A stretch of 64,000 nucleotides of DNA from Poecilobothrus nobilitatus (lineage: Eukaryota; Arthropoda; Insecta; Diptera; Dolichopodidae), in NCBI GenBank assembly GCA_947095535.1, contig OX352773.1, forward strand, positions 89,252,670 through 89,316,669, read 5' to 3'. The notes beneath the pieces were generated by a model, which saw only the letters and a program-made list of their open reading frames with translations, searched no databases and was not told where the DNA came from. This document shows positions 47,696-60,159 of the stretch, piece after piece. The position numbers and the translations under genes are program-made. Each line of letters begins with the position of its first letter. The stretch's first letter is position 1.

Positions 47696-50600
47696 TTAAT
47701 TAAAATAAGGACGAAATTTTTTGGTAACTCAATAAGAATATGCAATTTATTAAATGCGTATAGATGTACATAACTTTATATGGTATAATAAAGGACATAC
47801 TTTAAAGTGTGTATTAAGTATTTATGATCATATTATATTTCTAATGATAAACATCACCCAACATGGTTTTAAATATTTTTATTTATTATACATTTTTCTA
47901 TTAGTATTTTGTTGGTTTTTTTAATATTTTCTATTCCACTTATTTATTTATTTATTTTTTTTTTTTCTTTTTTCTTGCATTTTTAAATTCATCTTTTTGA
48001 TTTTTTTCTATCTTAATCATAACATTTATGAGTCAACCATATTATAATTATTTTTATTAGAAATCTGGAAATAAAGAGATAGAGATATAAATTAGTCATA
48101 TGCCAGAATGTGTTTTCCTTTATTTATATACATATATATAATATAAATATATGATATATATATATATATATTTATATATGTATCTGTTAAACACAATAAA
48201 ATTAATTTTTGTACATACATATAGACATGTATATATATATATATATATATATATAAGTAATAATAATTATTAAAAGCAGTTATAATCATTGCCATTTTCT
48301 ATTAAAATTTTATGTTTCCAAGTGAAAAAAAAAAAATCCTGCATTTGCTGTATCATGCTGTTTTATATATGTAGATTATATATATATACTATTTTTATGG
48401 ATGTTTGCACATTTATATTCCGGAATTTTCATTTTTTTTTCACCATATGCATTTATATCCTTAATATTCTAAAATAATTAAAATGACAATTAAAACATCA
48501 GGGATGTGAACATTATTATACGCATGAAACAATAATCTTGCTTTTTATAATTATTATCCTGGTAACTCTTATCGTTAATATTGTTTCTAATATATATATA
48601 GTACCCAAACCGATTTAAAAATTATTTACTGATTTATTTAAAAAAAAGGCAACAAAAAAAACAGAATGTGGAAAATTAAGGAATAATAATCCCTTGTTGC
48701 AATTGCAATTATTTTAATTATCCGAATTATTATGTTCTAAAATTACAATTTTAATTAAAAATTTTACAAATTTCATTTTTAAATTTAATTTAAATTAAAT
48801 GTTCTTCCTATTTAAATTTCAAATCAATATTTTAGAAAAATGGGATTAAAAGTTAATTGCAATTATCGATTTAAAATAGTTGGCAGTTATTGGAAAAAGG
48901 ATGTAGTTAATGATTATTTCGAAAGTTGTGACCCAATAAATGTATACGTAATTGGAAATACTGTTCAGAATTTAATATATAGAAATATTTCTTAAATAAG
49001 CCAAGCTCCTTCTTCGCTGTATCATTTTGATAATATTTCAAATTATGATTTAGTCATTTTTATCTTATGTTTTGCTTAATACTACAACAAATATATGAAA
49101 TTAAGAGCCTTTTAAATGTGAAGCCATCTATATACTCAATTATTACATATATTAATTTTATTTATTTTGTTTATAAGATCACATTCCCTCAGTTAATTAA
49201 TCAATGCCCATTTAACCACTCGCTTAATCACAAAGGACTCGATTTATTTCGGTTTATTCTTTTATTCTTACGACCTACGAATCTACAGTCTTCCGGTTGA
49301 TAATCAATACATTTAATCCTTCGATTATCGAAGTCGTATTCCGATTTAATTTTTATTTAATATTTGGTTTTATCATGTTTTAATAAATAATTTGATTTTT
49401 ATTGTCTTTTCGAAAATGTACAACTTTGAAGCTTTTTTTATACACTGCCTGTTTTTTTTATTTCGTTTACCAAAAATCGTTCAATAACAAGTTTTTTTCT
49501 TTTTCTTTAATTATTAATAATCACGATTTCAAAAATATTTTTAACACAAAAATAAATTTAAGTCCAAAAAATGAAAATTCAATTTGTTTCAGTTCATAAA
49601 ACAGAATACAAGGCAGGCATCATTTAAGCAAGCAATTATATTAATTGTCTACTTTTTTTTTTTTTGGTTTTAGTTATAAATTGCTGCCGATATTTTTTTT
49701 AATGGTGCTTTTTAAGTTTTCGGTACTTTATTAGAAAATGAATGAAAAACTTTTCAAAGATATGCATTTTTCCATTATCAGAGGGCAATAATTTCTAAAG
49801 AACAGAAAAAAAATATATATGTACATATATAAAATGTCATTAGTATATGTTGTGCTATTTTAGCTTATTTTTATTTTTGGTTTTCCTTTTTCTTCAAAGA
49901 AAAATAGCATTACTTGCACTATGAAAGAGAGAAACGAAAAATAACCAATAATAATGAAAAAAAAAAAATTCGTTATCTTCTTTCTTTTTCTCTATTTCAA
50001 AATAAACGTCGAGTCGAATAAACCATTTAATGTTGTATTTTATCCAAAAAAAAATAATATATATATATATATATTTGAGAAAATATCAGCAAAAGAAGTC
50101 ATTGTCTAGGTACAAGAAAATTAAAAAAAAAAAAAAAATTGAATTTAAACCTTATTCCCAATTTTTTGGATATTTACCAATTATGTGACAATTTCCATTT
50201 AATCTCCTACTCTTTTTTTAATATAATACTTAAGTAAATCCATTTATGTTTTCTTTCTTTTATTTTTTTAATTTTTTGTTTTTTTGTTTTCAGGAAGACA
50301 GCCAGAAAATTTTCATATTTATGAGTTTCTTTATGTGAACCCAAATACATATTCTATGAATCGAATTGAATGAATCAATTCAGCAGATTTTCTTTTTCTA
50401 GTTTCTTTTGCATCGGGCTATATAATGTGTATAAAATATATTTAACTATTAAAAGATTGTACTCCTGTAAAAACTTCTTATAATTAAATTTTTTCATTAA
50501 AATATATAGCAAGTAAATTGATGCTATACAGATATATGATATATAAAATATTGATATAGGTGGGAAAGAAAAGAAAAAATTCGGTTCATTATGAACCGAG

Positions 50601-51332
50601 AGTGAATCAATGGTTAAGTAAGTTTCCGCATCTTTCCAAATATTATTAGATAACCAAAAATTTTTTTAAAAATTACAAACTGTGATCCTATCGTTTTAAT
50701 TACACAAAAAAAAAACTATTAAAACGTTTTAAACTAATGCAAAATTGAATTAAAGGTAAATTTTTCTTCGAATCAATGCAATTCAAAAAACATTATTTTA
50801 ATAAATTAATACCATAATTTTTAATGTACCAGGAATATCTTAAAAACCACCTTATGTCATATGAATTTTTCTCCAATGTATCTTTACATATACATTTGCA
50901 TATTACATATTTAAATACAAACATATAAAATAAATTTTACTGTAATATAATTTAACAGGAAAAATCAGGATGATCGCCTTTTCACAATGAAAAAAAAGAA
51001 GAAAAAACAAAAACCATATATTATTATGTTTGTTGCTTTGTTTCAAAATATTTCTTACACCCATTATAACTAATAAAGTATCTAACAAATAACATATTTT
51101 AAATACTTCAAGTGTGTTATATAATTTTACTTAAAGTAATTTTATATTGAAATATTCTACAATATTTTGTAAGGGTTGCCGCATTTCCGAAAATTTCTCT
51201 AATATAAAAAATTCATTTCTAATTTTTGCATTTTTAAAGTCAGTATTTAATATTTAGAATTAAACACAAGGATATACATTCAAATTAACAAACCATTATA
51301 AATCATATGCCTAATCCAATAGAATTATGAAT
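47696..51332. other. AT-rich noncoding DNA with TA microsatellites
   Basis: No gene recognised. Alternating TA tracts occur at about 48120-48180 and 48229-48254, and at 50058-50076. Frames at 48092-48295, 48289-48477, 49067-49300, 49402-49599 and 50903-51088 are low-complexity or unrecognised. A short perfect inverted repeat (tcggttcat/atgaaccga) lies at 50581-50599. Confidence 0.55.
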
Positions 51333-51409
51333 GGCTTAAGTTATGAATGACTTAAAAACTCCTTTTAACTGAATGGAGTTTTTAAGTCATAAAAAATAAC
51401 TTTTAAGCC
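51333..51409. repeat. strong hairpin (77 nt)
   Basis: The inner arms atgacttaaaaactcc (51347-51362) and ggagtttttaagtcat (51375-51390) pair perfectly around a 12-nt loop. Pairing continues outward with small bulges (ggcttaa-gttat on the left; ataacttttaagcc on the right). The fold resembles a small foldback element or a pre-miRNA-sized hairpin. There is no evidence of expression. Confidence 0.7.
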
Positions 51410-53234
51410 TTATAAGTCATATAAAGAATATTTACTACCTCAGTTATTGGTCTGATTTCTTCCAGAAGTATTGATAACATTTAAAAAAAAAAAAAAACAC
51501 AATCTTAAAGTAATACCAAAAACATACTGAAAATTTTTTAAAAGGAGATCCTAATAAGCACTATCTGTTATATGGTGACATTTTTACTTTATATAGATTC
51601 AGTACCCAAGGTACATTTATTTTCTTTAATCAAATAAAATTTCTAAGTAAATTTGCCTACCCTATAATATACCTAAACTAATTTTGCAAAATCACATTAA
51701 TCTACACCCATAATATGAATATAGATAGGATCTCAAAAAGAACAAAAAAAAAAATACCAAAATTTATATTTATATCTATATAAATATATATTTTATTTTA
51801 ATGGGTTTTTAGCTTTTCGACACAATAAATATCTACAATATAAGGGTACTATTTACTGTTATATCTTTAATAATGTATCTAACATTATATCTATTACTAG
51901 ATATCATATATATTTTTTTCTATAGACCTCTTTAATTATTTAAAAAAGGATAATCATATGTATTTTTTTTTTTTTTTATATGTGAATTAACACCGAACAC
52001 CAAAAGAAAGACCAAAACCAAATTAGAAAACAGGAACTTACAAAATATACATATATACATACATACCATATATAATATGTATGTATAAATTATATATAGA
52101 TATTTAAATTCAAACATGTTTATATTGTGTGGAATATGAATATAGGATATCCGGTGTGGAAAGAACCCTTTTTGCATAATTCTAATTTTTATTTTTTTTT
52201 TTTTTTTGTTAGAATGTGTATTTTGTAAGGAAATATTAATTTGATATTATGTATATTATAATATATGAATGCTTTTACTTAGACATATTTATATATATAT
52301 GTATATAATATATTAAGATAAATATACATAAAAAAATATATATAGAAAACTAGACACTGAAGTGTGTGAATTAGGGTTAATTATGTTTACCCGATTAACA
52401 ACAGTAAAAGGCGAACAAAAAAATAGCAATAGAAAGAGAAAACAATAGAAATATTAAAAGAAAAAAAAAACAAATAAAATATTAGAAAAAAAACTATTTA
52501 TGCGGTAAAACTAAAAACTACAACCACAGAAGTAGAAATAAATAGTGGAACTTAAAGGTAGTTTTGTTGAGCATTAAATTGATGAAAACGATATTCTTAT
52601 GATTTTTACTCTTCTAACCCTAGTCACATTTTTTTCTTTTCTTTTTTTATTACTTTTAAATTTAATTATTTAAAATTTTAATTATATTTTTCAATTATAT
52701 CGATCAGTGTTTTATATAAACAAATATATAGTAAGAGGATCTAAAATCATTTTCTAAAATAACGCTCCTCACTTCTTGACTACTTACAATATTTTTTAGA
52801 AATTAGAAACAATAAATTTTTTGGCAAAACTTTGAGGTAACTAAATATTACCATATAATAAATTGGAAGTAATCTTGTAGGTTTATTTATGATCAAAACT
52901 TTTGATGAATAAGCAAAGCAAGCATTTTAAAATTTTTGATTCCTTTTGATCCTTTTGATTGAAAAGTTTAAAATAGTAATAATAATTTTTAAAAACTGGA
53001 TAAGTCCAACTTTATATAGTTTCTAATAGATTTGAAGCGTAAAAGGTGGAGATTCCAAAGGAGTATTACGCTTCTAAGGTAGAGAAATAATATTTATTTA
53101 TTTTATGTAACGTTAATCCTGACAAAAAAAAATTACTATTTATATACAACTTAAAAAAAATTTAAATTTTCCAAAATTTATTATAGGAAGTTTATTTAAA
53201 CTTTCCACTTTTGAAGAATTTACAATAAGTCCGA
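51410..53234. other. AT-rich noncoding DNA
   Basis: No gene. The minus-strand frame 51932-52177 crosses a TA-rich block (52030-52110) and a T run. Poly(T) lies at about 51963 and 52188. Confidence 0.55.
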
Positions 53235-53540
53235 ATCAAACGAATCAAGCGTTTTTCAAAAAAATTAGCTTATTAGTTTCATTCAGTTCGTCCATTTAAT
53301 TATCCGTGTGTCCGAATCTTCAACAAAAAATAATTTTATAAAAAGTTTTGTTTTAAGCAAGTTACAACTTCTGAAAAGCCCTATTTTCAAATATTTGTTA
53401 TGCAACTTCCGCTACATATTTTACCAATCTTAGTGTCTAGTTACTGTTCTTTTACTGTCCTTTTAAAAAGAAACACTTTTAACGCCTATAAAAACCTATG
53501 ATTATGCCTTTGAAACATATGACATCATACTGCCTTGTTT
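53235..53540 (+). repeat. dispersed repeat R2, 5' fragment
   Basis: The blocks caagcgtttttcaaaaaaatt, cttattagtttcattcagtt, tccgtgtgtccg, caagttacaacttctgaaaa and gccctattttcaaatattt follow the start of R2 copy 1. The rest of the family sequence is not found downstream. Confidence 0.5.
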
Positions 53541-56500
53541 GACAATAAACGTAATATTTTTGTTTCTAATTTTGCTTGGACCCATTTTTAGCAAAAACAG
53601 ATACGACAGTGACTCTCATATATTTATTCGTAAAAATTTCGAATTCTCAAACAGTTATGTTTTAAGAAAAAGTCGAAATTTAAAAAAAAAAATCTGAATT
53701 CTGGAAGGTGAAGACCTTATTCCGAGCAAACTTATCTTTTGAATAACTGTTACATAACTATTAAAATATAAATAGTAAATCTAACAGCTTCTGGTACATA
53801 TTGAGCTACAAAACGTCATATTTTTAAAAAACATATTTAATCGCATTTTTTGAATCAAACTGAATTACAATTTAATTAAACATGGATAAAATGATTTAAA
53901 GCATTTTTTTTTATATTTTATACTTAAAGTAAAAAAAGTGACTACAAATAATACTTCTGTTCATTTAAAAAAAAAAAAACCATATAAAAGATATTTCCTT
54001 ACAAAAAATCAATATATTTAATTAATTTAAATATCTAAAGAGAAAAAAAAAAGAAATTTGTTTGAATTATTAAATTTAAAACTTATTAGTTTCTATAATA
54101 TATATATATATATATATATGTATCTTAGTCTTTCCTTTAATATTATGTTAAAGTTCTTATAGTCTATTTTTTTTTTCATTTTTTTTTCTTTTTGTTTTTC
54201 TTTTTTTCTAAATAATTTCAATTAGTTTTACATGAGATGATTTTTCTCAAGGAATCGACATTCAAATTTATATTTTTTGTACTTTTATTTTTGAAGAGTC
54301 CTTCAATATAAGGATATGTATATATGGAAAATGATTTTAAAATTTTTCTTCAATTTTCTTGATGATGTAATTTTTTTTTTTTTTTGTTTTTTCTCTGTCT
54401 ATATTACGATTATGTGTATTTAAAAATTTTTTAAAATATTTTCCAAAATTTCTTAAAATGTTATTATTTTTTTTTTTTTTATAAAGGACGACATAAAAAC
54501 TAAAAATTCAATTTATTTTTATACCATTCAAGACACTCTTAAACAGCATAAATATAAAAAAAAAAAAAACAGATATATTGCATACGTAACATGGGATTCA
54601 TTCAAATATATAAGATGTGTAGGTACTCTAAGTTCAGTCAATTATCAAAAAATATAAAATTAATTTTCCTTTTTCATTTAGTATTATTATAATTTTTATT
54701 ATATCTTAAAATTTCATATTTACAAAATATAAGCTTTGGAAGAAGCATTCAAAAATCGAATTATGTATTACACAGTATTTGTAAAACTGAAAAACTGAAA
54801 ATCTTAATCTGTCACATGAACCAATGAATTCACTATTATCATTTTCAAATCAAAACTTTTATATATGAAATAGTCATCGAACTGCAACAAGAAAAAAGTC
54901 GTACCCTATTATAATTTACAAAAAAAAAAAAAATTTTAAACTGAGTCAAAATCAAGAAAGAATTCATTATCGTCCTTTATTTTAATTTTTTTTTAAATTA
55001 AATAGAATTTTTTTAAGATTTAAACCAATTCTAGAATTTTTTCCTTTCTCTTCAATATAGTTTTACTTTTTTATTACCGAATTAGAGTGAACCATTTGAA
55101 TCAATTCCTAAAATATAGGAAATCAATTGCATATCTCTTCAATAGTTCTTTACAGAATAAATAATCTGAACTTAAATGGTCGAAAAAAAAAATAATTACA
55201 AGTAGTGTTATGACAAACATTTTCAAATTAAGAGAAGGAAATAAAAAAGGATTGAATGTGTACTCGGAAATTATAATTCTACAAGTAACCACTTCTACAG
55301 TAATCCTCACTATTCATACTCGCTTACAACATTTTTGAAAATTCTTTGACACTGAATTGTTCGTTTTAGTATACATGTCTTAACAATGTCCTTATAAAGG
55401 TAGTAGTAATATTCGAATTTTACTGCACAATGAGATCATTTTTATTAAATTAAAATAAAAATGTTTATAATAATAAAATCATTGAAAATTCTAAAATCCA
55501 ATATAGGAATGAAAAATTTCGTATAGTAAAAATTTTAGAAGAATGTCACACAAAATAACTGGGAAATGAGAAAAGTGAATCTCTATATATGTACGTGATA
55601 TTTTTTTTTTTTCTTGCCTTGGTCTGGCAAAAAATGCCAAAATAAATTTGTCAAATTTTTTTTTATTTTAATTTTTTATTTTTAGCCATTTCCAAGAATA
55701 ATTTCTTTTCCAAATTTTTAAAGAATAATACTTATGAATGTATACAATATATAGATACATTCATATATTGCATATATACATATATATATAATATATTATA
55801 TATACGACCTCCAAATGTAATCATATGTGACACCAAAGAAAAAGTCAGGAACCAAAAAAAAAATTAAAATTAATGTTAGTAAAATCATAATATTAAAAAA
55901 AAGAAAATTGAAAATAACTCAGTGCCATGTTGTTCCAAAAGTAATAAAAACCAACCCTTTTAAGAAAAATTAAATTCTTAAACGAATAAAAATTTAAAAT
56001 ATTTTCACTGGTTTAGAACACGTAAAATCTTAGTTATATTTTTTTTTTTTTTTTATTAAAACTTATTTTAATTGTTTAAAATAATTTTAAAATTAAAAAG
56101 CAAAAAAAAAATTAAAAGATATTTTTTATATAGACACGAAAAGTTTAAGAGAATCTAAAACAGTTGTGAATAAAATAATGGGATGCAATTATAATAACAT
56201 TAAAAGAAAATAAATCGAAAATATGAAGGTGATTTTTTTTTATTAAAATTCTTTGAATTCCATTTTTTTTTTTTGTTTTATTATTTAATTTAAAAAATTA
56301 AATTTGAGTTTATAATCATTTAAGCCATTTAAAAAAAAAAAACACCTTCAAATACACAAGATTTTTTCTTCAACTGCATTTAAACAAATAAAAAATAATT
56401 TAATTTTTCTTACTTAATTGTAGAATCGTAATGTCAAATAAATGCTAAGGATACAAGTAGCGAAATATATTTTAACAAATTTTTAATAATTTTCTAAATT

Positions 56501-56642
56501 TATATAAGTAAAATGACGATTATTAAATTTTTCTTTAGCTTTAAAATAGAAAATGCATTCTTTTCTTTTCTAATAATGTATTTGTCTTTGACTTTACGCG
56601 CCTAATATTATGCAATTAAAGTTTGGTAAATTAATATCTTCG
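53541..56642. other. AT-rich noncoding DNA
   Basis: No gene. A (TA)n tract lies at 54096-54119 and another near 55780. Poly(T)/(A) runs are frequent (54370, 54465, 54555, 54920, 56040). The minus-strand frame 55101-55310 is unrecognised, and 56594-56785 is antisense to a SINE. Confidence 0.55.
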
Positions 56643-56660
56643 TAGTTAAAAATTTCTAAA

Positions 56661-56949
56661 CGGGACTTCGGTAGCCTAGTGGGTCTGAGTAGCCGTGTGG
56701 CGTAATTAATCGAATTGGTGTGGTGGTTTCGATCCCTGCACAGGTCGTAAGTGTTTTTTTCTTTACATACCCCCCTTACGACCAAATATAATGTAAATAT
56801 ACAGTATACAATATAAGCAAAATAAATAATATTAGTATATAATTTAATAATAATATAAAAACCTATAATGGCCTTGGTAGCCGATGGTTCAATAATATTG
56901 CATTATATTTATATATGTAATATTAATATAAATAAATAAATAAATAAAT
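56661..56949 (+). mobile_element. tRNA-derived SINE of a second type (SINE-B), copy 1
   Basis: The head has cggtagcctagtgggtctga as A-box region and ggtggtttcgatccctgc as B-box region. The body differs from SINE-A: ccaaatataatgtaaatata, caaaataaataatatta, acctataatggccttggtag, ending in repeated aaataaat. It matches the copy at 57108 along its whole body. The 3' aaataaat iteration takes the place of a poly(A) tail. Confidence 0.75.
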
Positions 56950-56951
56950 TT

Positions 56952-57048
56952 CTTAACCTATCTTAACCTATATATCTAATCTAATTTACCCTATGCTATC
57001 CTACTTATCCTAAATAATTTAAAATAAGATATGTTAAGATAGGTTAAG
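56952..57048. repeat. inverted repeat between the two SINE-B copies
   Basis: cttaacctatcttaacctat at 56952-56971 is mirrored by atatgttaagataggttaag at 57029-57048 with few mismatches, enclosing about 57 bp. It may be a small foldback within or next to the SINE-B pair. Confidence 0.6.
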
Positions 57049-57107
57049 TTTTTATCTTAAAACCTAAAAGAAATAAATTTGGATTTTTATAGTTAAAAAT
57101 TTTTTAA

Positions 57108-57381
57108 GGGGCCTCGATGGTCTAGTGTTTAAGCACGTGGCTTATTAAACGAAGTAGTACAGATTTAAATCCTGGACAGCTAGCAATTTTTCTTAATTAA
57201 AACCAAAATACCTTTGCTACCAAATATACTGTAAATATATAATATATAATGTATAATATAAACAAAATAAATAATACTAGTGTAGAAATTAATAATAGTA
57301 TTCGACCTATATTGGCTTTAGTAACAGATAATTTTGTACATACATATTATGATTTTAATATAAGTAAATAAATTTAATAAA
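57108..57381 (+). mobile_element. SINE-B, copy 2
   Basis: The head is ggggcctcgatggtctagtg with a B-box-like gatttaaatcctgg. The body ccaaatatactgtaaatata, caaaataaataatacta, acctatattggctttagtaa and the aaataaatttaataa end match copy 1. The bases before it (57090-57107, tagttaaaaatttttttaag-like) also match those before copy 1 (56643-56660). Confidence 0.72.
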
Positions 57382-57689
57382 AGATCTCGAAGGCTGAGTC
57401 TTTATAGACAATCTTTTTTCAAAGACAATTTTCAACATCAAAATAAATGAATAAATTAAAAAAAATTAAAATAAAACGTTATGAAAAAATGTTATAAAGA
57501 AAATGTTATGAACATTTTTGTTTAAGGATATATAACTAAACATCCATAGATTATCTTTATTTTAATACACAAAACATTTTTTCTTTAGTTTAATTTAATA
57601 TATAACTAATGGCAATGACTATATTCTTAAGCATTTCAATTTATTATCTTAATAGCTTGTTATCCAATTTTTCCAAGAAGTAAAACTAA
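57382..57689. other. AT-rich noncoding DNA
   Basis: Nothing recognised. Confidence 0.5.
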
Positions 57690-57965
57690 AACACTAAGAT
57701 CAGAAGAATCACTAGAATACATACTACAAAACTGCGGCGCTTTACTCCGAGCAAGATATGTTTACTTAGAAGTCATTAATTTACCGTAGATGAACTGTCA
57801 GCAATAAACCATCTATACAGATCTTTAGTTTTTTAAAGATAATGTGGCTGACATAAGTGTTATATGTGAAGGCAAAATCTTAGAACACAACTATAGGAAG
57901 AGCACAATATATATATTCATCAAAAGGTTACAGTGTTAGTTATACGCCGTAAATTATAATCTAAT
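57690..57965 (+). pseudogene. LINE 3' end, same family as 29560-30050
   Basis: The frame reads RSEESLEYILQNCGALLRARYVYL before a stop at ccgtag. This corresponds to EEETLGYILKNCGA in the relic at 29560. Further on, a gatctttagttttt piece and rkstIYIFIKRLQC-like sequence represent the extreme C-terminus, and the noncoding 3' end (gttatacgccgtaaattata) follows. Only about 90 codons' worth is left and it is broken by stops. The Tyr before the last Cys is shared with the other copy. Confidence 0.65.
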
Positions 57966-59139
57966 CTAAGGTCAGTAATTACAACAATCATTTAAAATAA
58001 TATATTCCTTTTTAAGATTAGAATAAGTCACTAAATCTTTCCTATATACATATTTAAATTTTTATATTCTTTCACTTTTGTTTTATATTACGTTAAAGAA
58101 AAAGAAAAACCTTGAAAGTTTTATTTTTTTTTTTGATTTTAATTGAATATTTGATTCCAAAAAAAAAAAAAAAAAAAAATTTTTTTTTTAAATTTAATTT
58201 AAAAACTATTTTAAATACTTTTGAACAGATGAATAAATTCTCACACTAACTCACAAACTTAATATATTTTATTGATTGATTTTTTATATATGTATCTCCT
58301 TCTTTTTGTTTTTGTTTTTTTTTTTTTTTTTGTTGTTAGTTCTTCTTCATTATTTTAAAATTGATTAAAAACTTTTTAATAATATTTGATACTTGGAAAA
58401 ACTTTTCTTATTTATTTTTTCATACCCATTTTTTTTTTTTGTACTTCCATAAAATATTTTCTCCAAAATGAAAAGTTTAACCAATATGCGTTTCTAAACT
58501 TTATGTCTTAATAATGAAAAAAAAAAAAAAAATCGATTTAAAATAAGTTTTAAATAAAAAAAAAAAAAAAAACAAATTGAATTGCAATGAACAGAACATT
58601 AGAAAAAGAAAATTCAATTGAAAAAACTTACATTTGACATCATAATTTTGATATTATCATCTTAAATAGTAATTTAATAGAATGTTTTAGTTATTTAATC
58701 AGGTCCTAACTATAGAAATTTTAGATAAAAAAAAAAACTGTAGAAGCAGAAAAATTAGATTGGAGCAAAAAAAAAAAAAAAGTTATTTTTTAATTTAATG
58801 GTAAATTTAAGTGGAAACTTTAGATACTATCAATTCGATTTTTTTTTAACCGCAACAAAATCAAATTTAATTAATAAAACATTTACCAAAATATAAAAAA
58901 AATATTTAGTCAAGTTGGTTATGATTTAATTATACATTAAAATTAAAAGAATTTCAAGGTTTTAGTCACATTTTTCCATTAGTTATACTGAAGGCAACGT
59001 AATTAAAGCTGAACTGTATTGGAGTCACTATAAAACATAATTAAAAAATAAAAAAAAAAAACCAACGAACCCAGATATGGTCAAAATGAGGTGAAAAACT
59101 TACAACACTCTGCCGAAATTCTAAAAATGAAATGTTTAA
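57966..59139. other. AT-rich noncoding DNA
   Basis: No gene. Dense A/T runs lie near 58125, 58160-58190, 58320, 58516, 58556 and 58770. Confidence 0.6.
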
Positions 59140-59700
59140 TACATAAGAACTTGGCGAGACATTGTCAATTTTCCATAATAAACGACACACACTTGATATG
59201 AATTAGTAAGGACAATGATGATATTTCTGTATAGGTATTGGTAATTACAATTAAATTTAGCAAATTTTTAATTATGAATGATGAATATTGGCCAGTAACC
59301 GGACTTAAAGGACTTAAAAGTAATTTTCTTAAATATTAAATGAAAATTTTGATATGATTTGGAAAACATTTGAAACTTTATTTTAATATAAAATTCGGCA
59401 TATTTGGGTAAATATTTCATAACGAACACTTATTACTAAAATGATAGCAATGGAGATTTTTTCAAAGAAAAAAGAAGCAAAAATGTGTTCATGTTAGAAT
59501 TAAAAGTTAAAGACCATTAATAATATTTTGGCCGTAGAGGAAAAGTATTTTACTAGATGTCACATTCTTCTAAATTTCTTAGTACTAACTCACGCCGCCA
59601 AGGAAAAGGTAAAGTTGGTATTAACTTTTCAATGTGAGGGAAAAAAAGTCGTGACCGTCTTTTCTTATTGATTTTTAATTAAAAACGACCATCAAGAACG
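59140..59700 (+). repeat. dispersed repeat R3, copy 2
   Basis: The blocks ttggcgagacattgtcaa, aataaacgacacacacttg, atgatgatatttctgtatag, gcaaatttttaatta, acttaaaagtaattttctt, aatataaaattcggcatat and atatttcataacg match R3 copy 1 in order. The hairpin at the left end is kept in weakened form (ttggc/gtcaa). Confidence 0.55.
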
Positions 59701-60159
59701 ATTATTTTAGGAGTTGGTGCAATAGAGCGGAGGCATTACATTTAAAAAATAACTTTAATTTCTAAAAATATTTTAATGACTTTGTAAATTCGGTTGCAGT
59801 CGAATTAAGAGTTTTAAATTCAAACATAATATTGAGCTTGGAAATTAATTAGGTAGACGTTTCTGGAAAAATTTTTCATTTCGGGTAGAAAAACAATATT
59901 TCATTTCGGGTAAATCGATTGGTTGAGAAAACAAAATGTTGAAAAACAAAATATCGAAAATAAATATTGTTGAATACAAAAAATTATGAAAGAAATTTAT
60001 ATAAATTTAAAATAAATATTTAATAAATTTACATTTATTTAAAATGTTTTTTTTTTTATTTTACAACATTTTTCTTTTCAATTTTTACTACAAATATAAA
60101 ATTAATATGTATATATTATGTACAAATATGAAAGTAAGTCAAAAAAAAATAAATATTTC
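59701..60159. other. AT-rich noncoding DNA
   Basis: A local duplication of catttcgggta (59878 and 59902) and short aaaacaaaatrt repeats near 59930. No gene. Confidence 0.5.

Noticed and set aside
48092..48295. 67-codon minus-strand frame
   Set aside because: Translation of TA microsatellites (Tyr-Ile runs).
56594..56785. 63-codon minus-strand frame
   Set aside because: Mostly the reverse complement of the SINE-B tRNA-like head.
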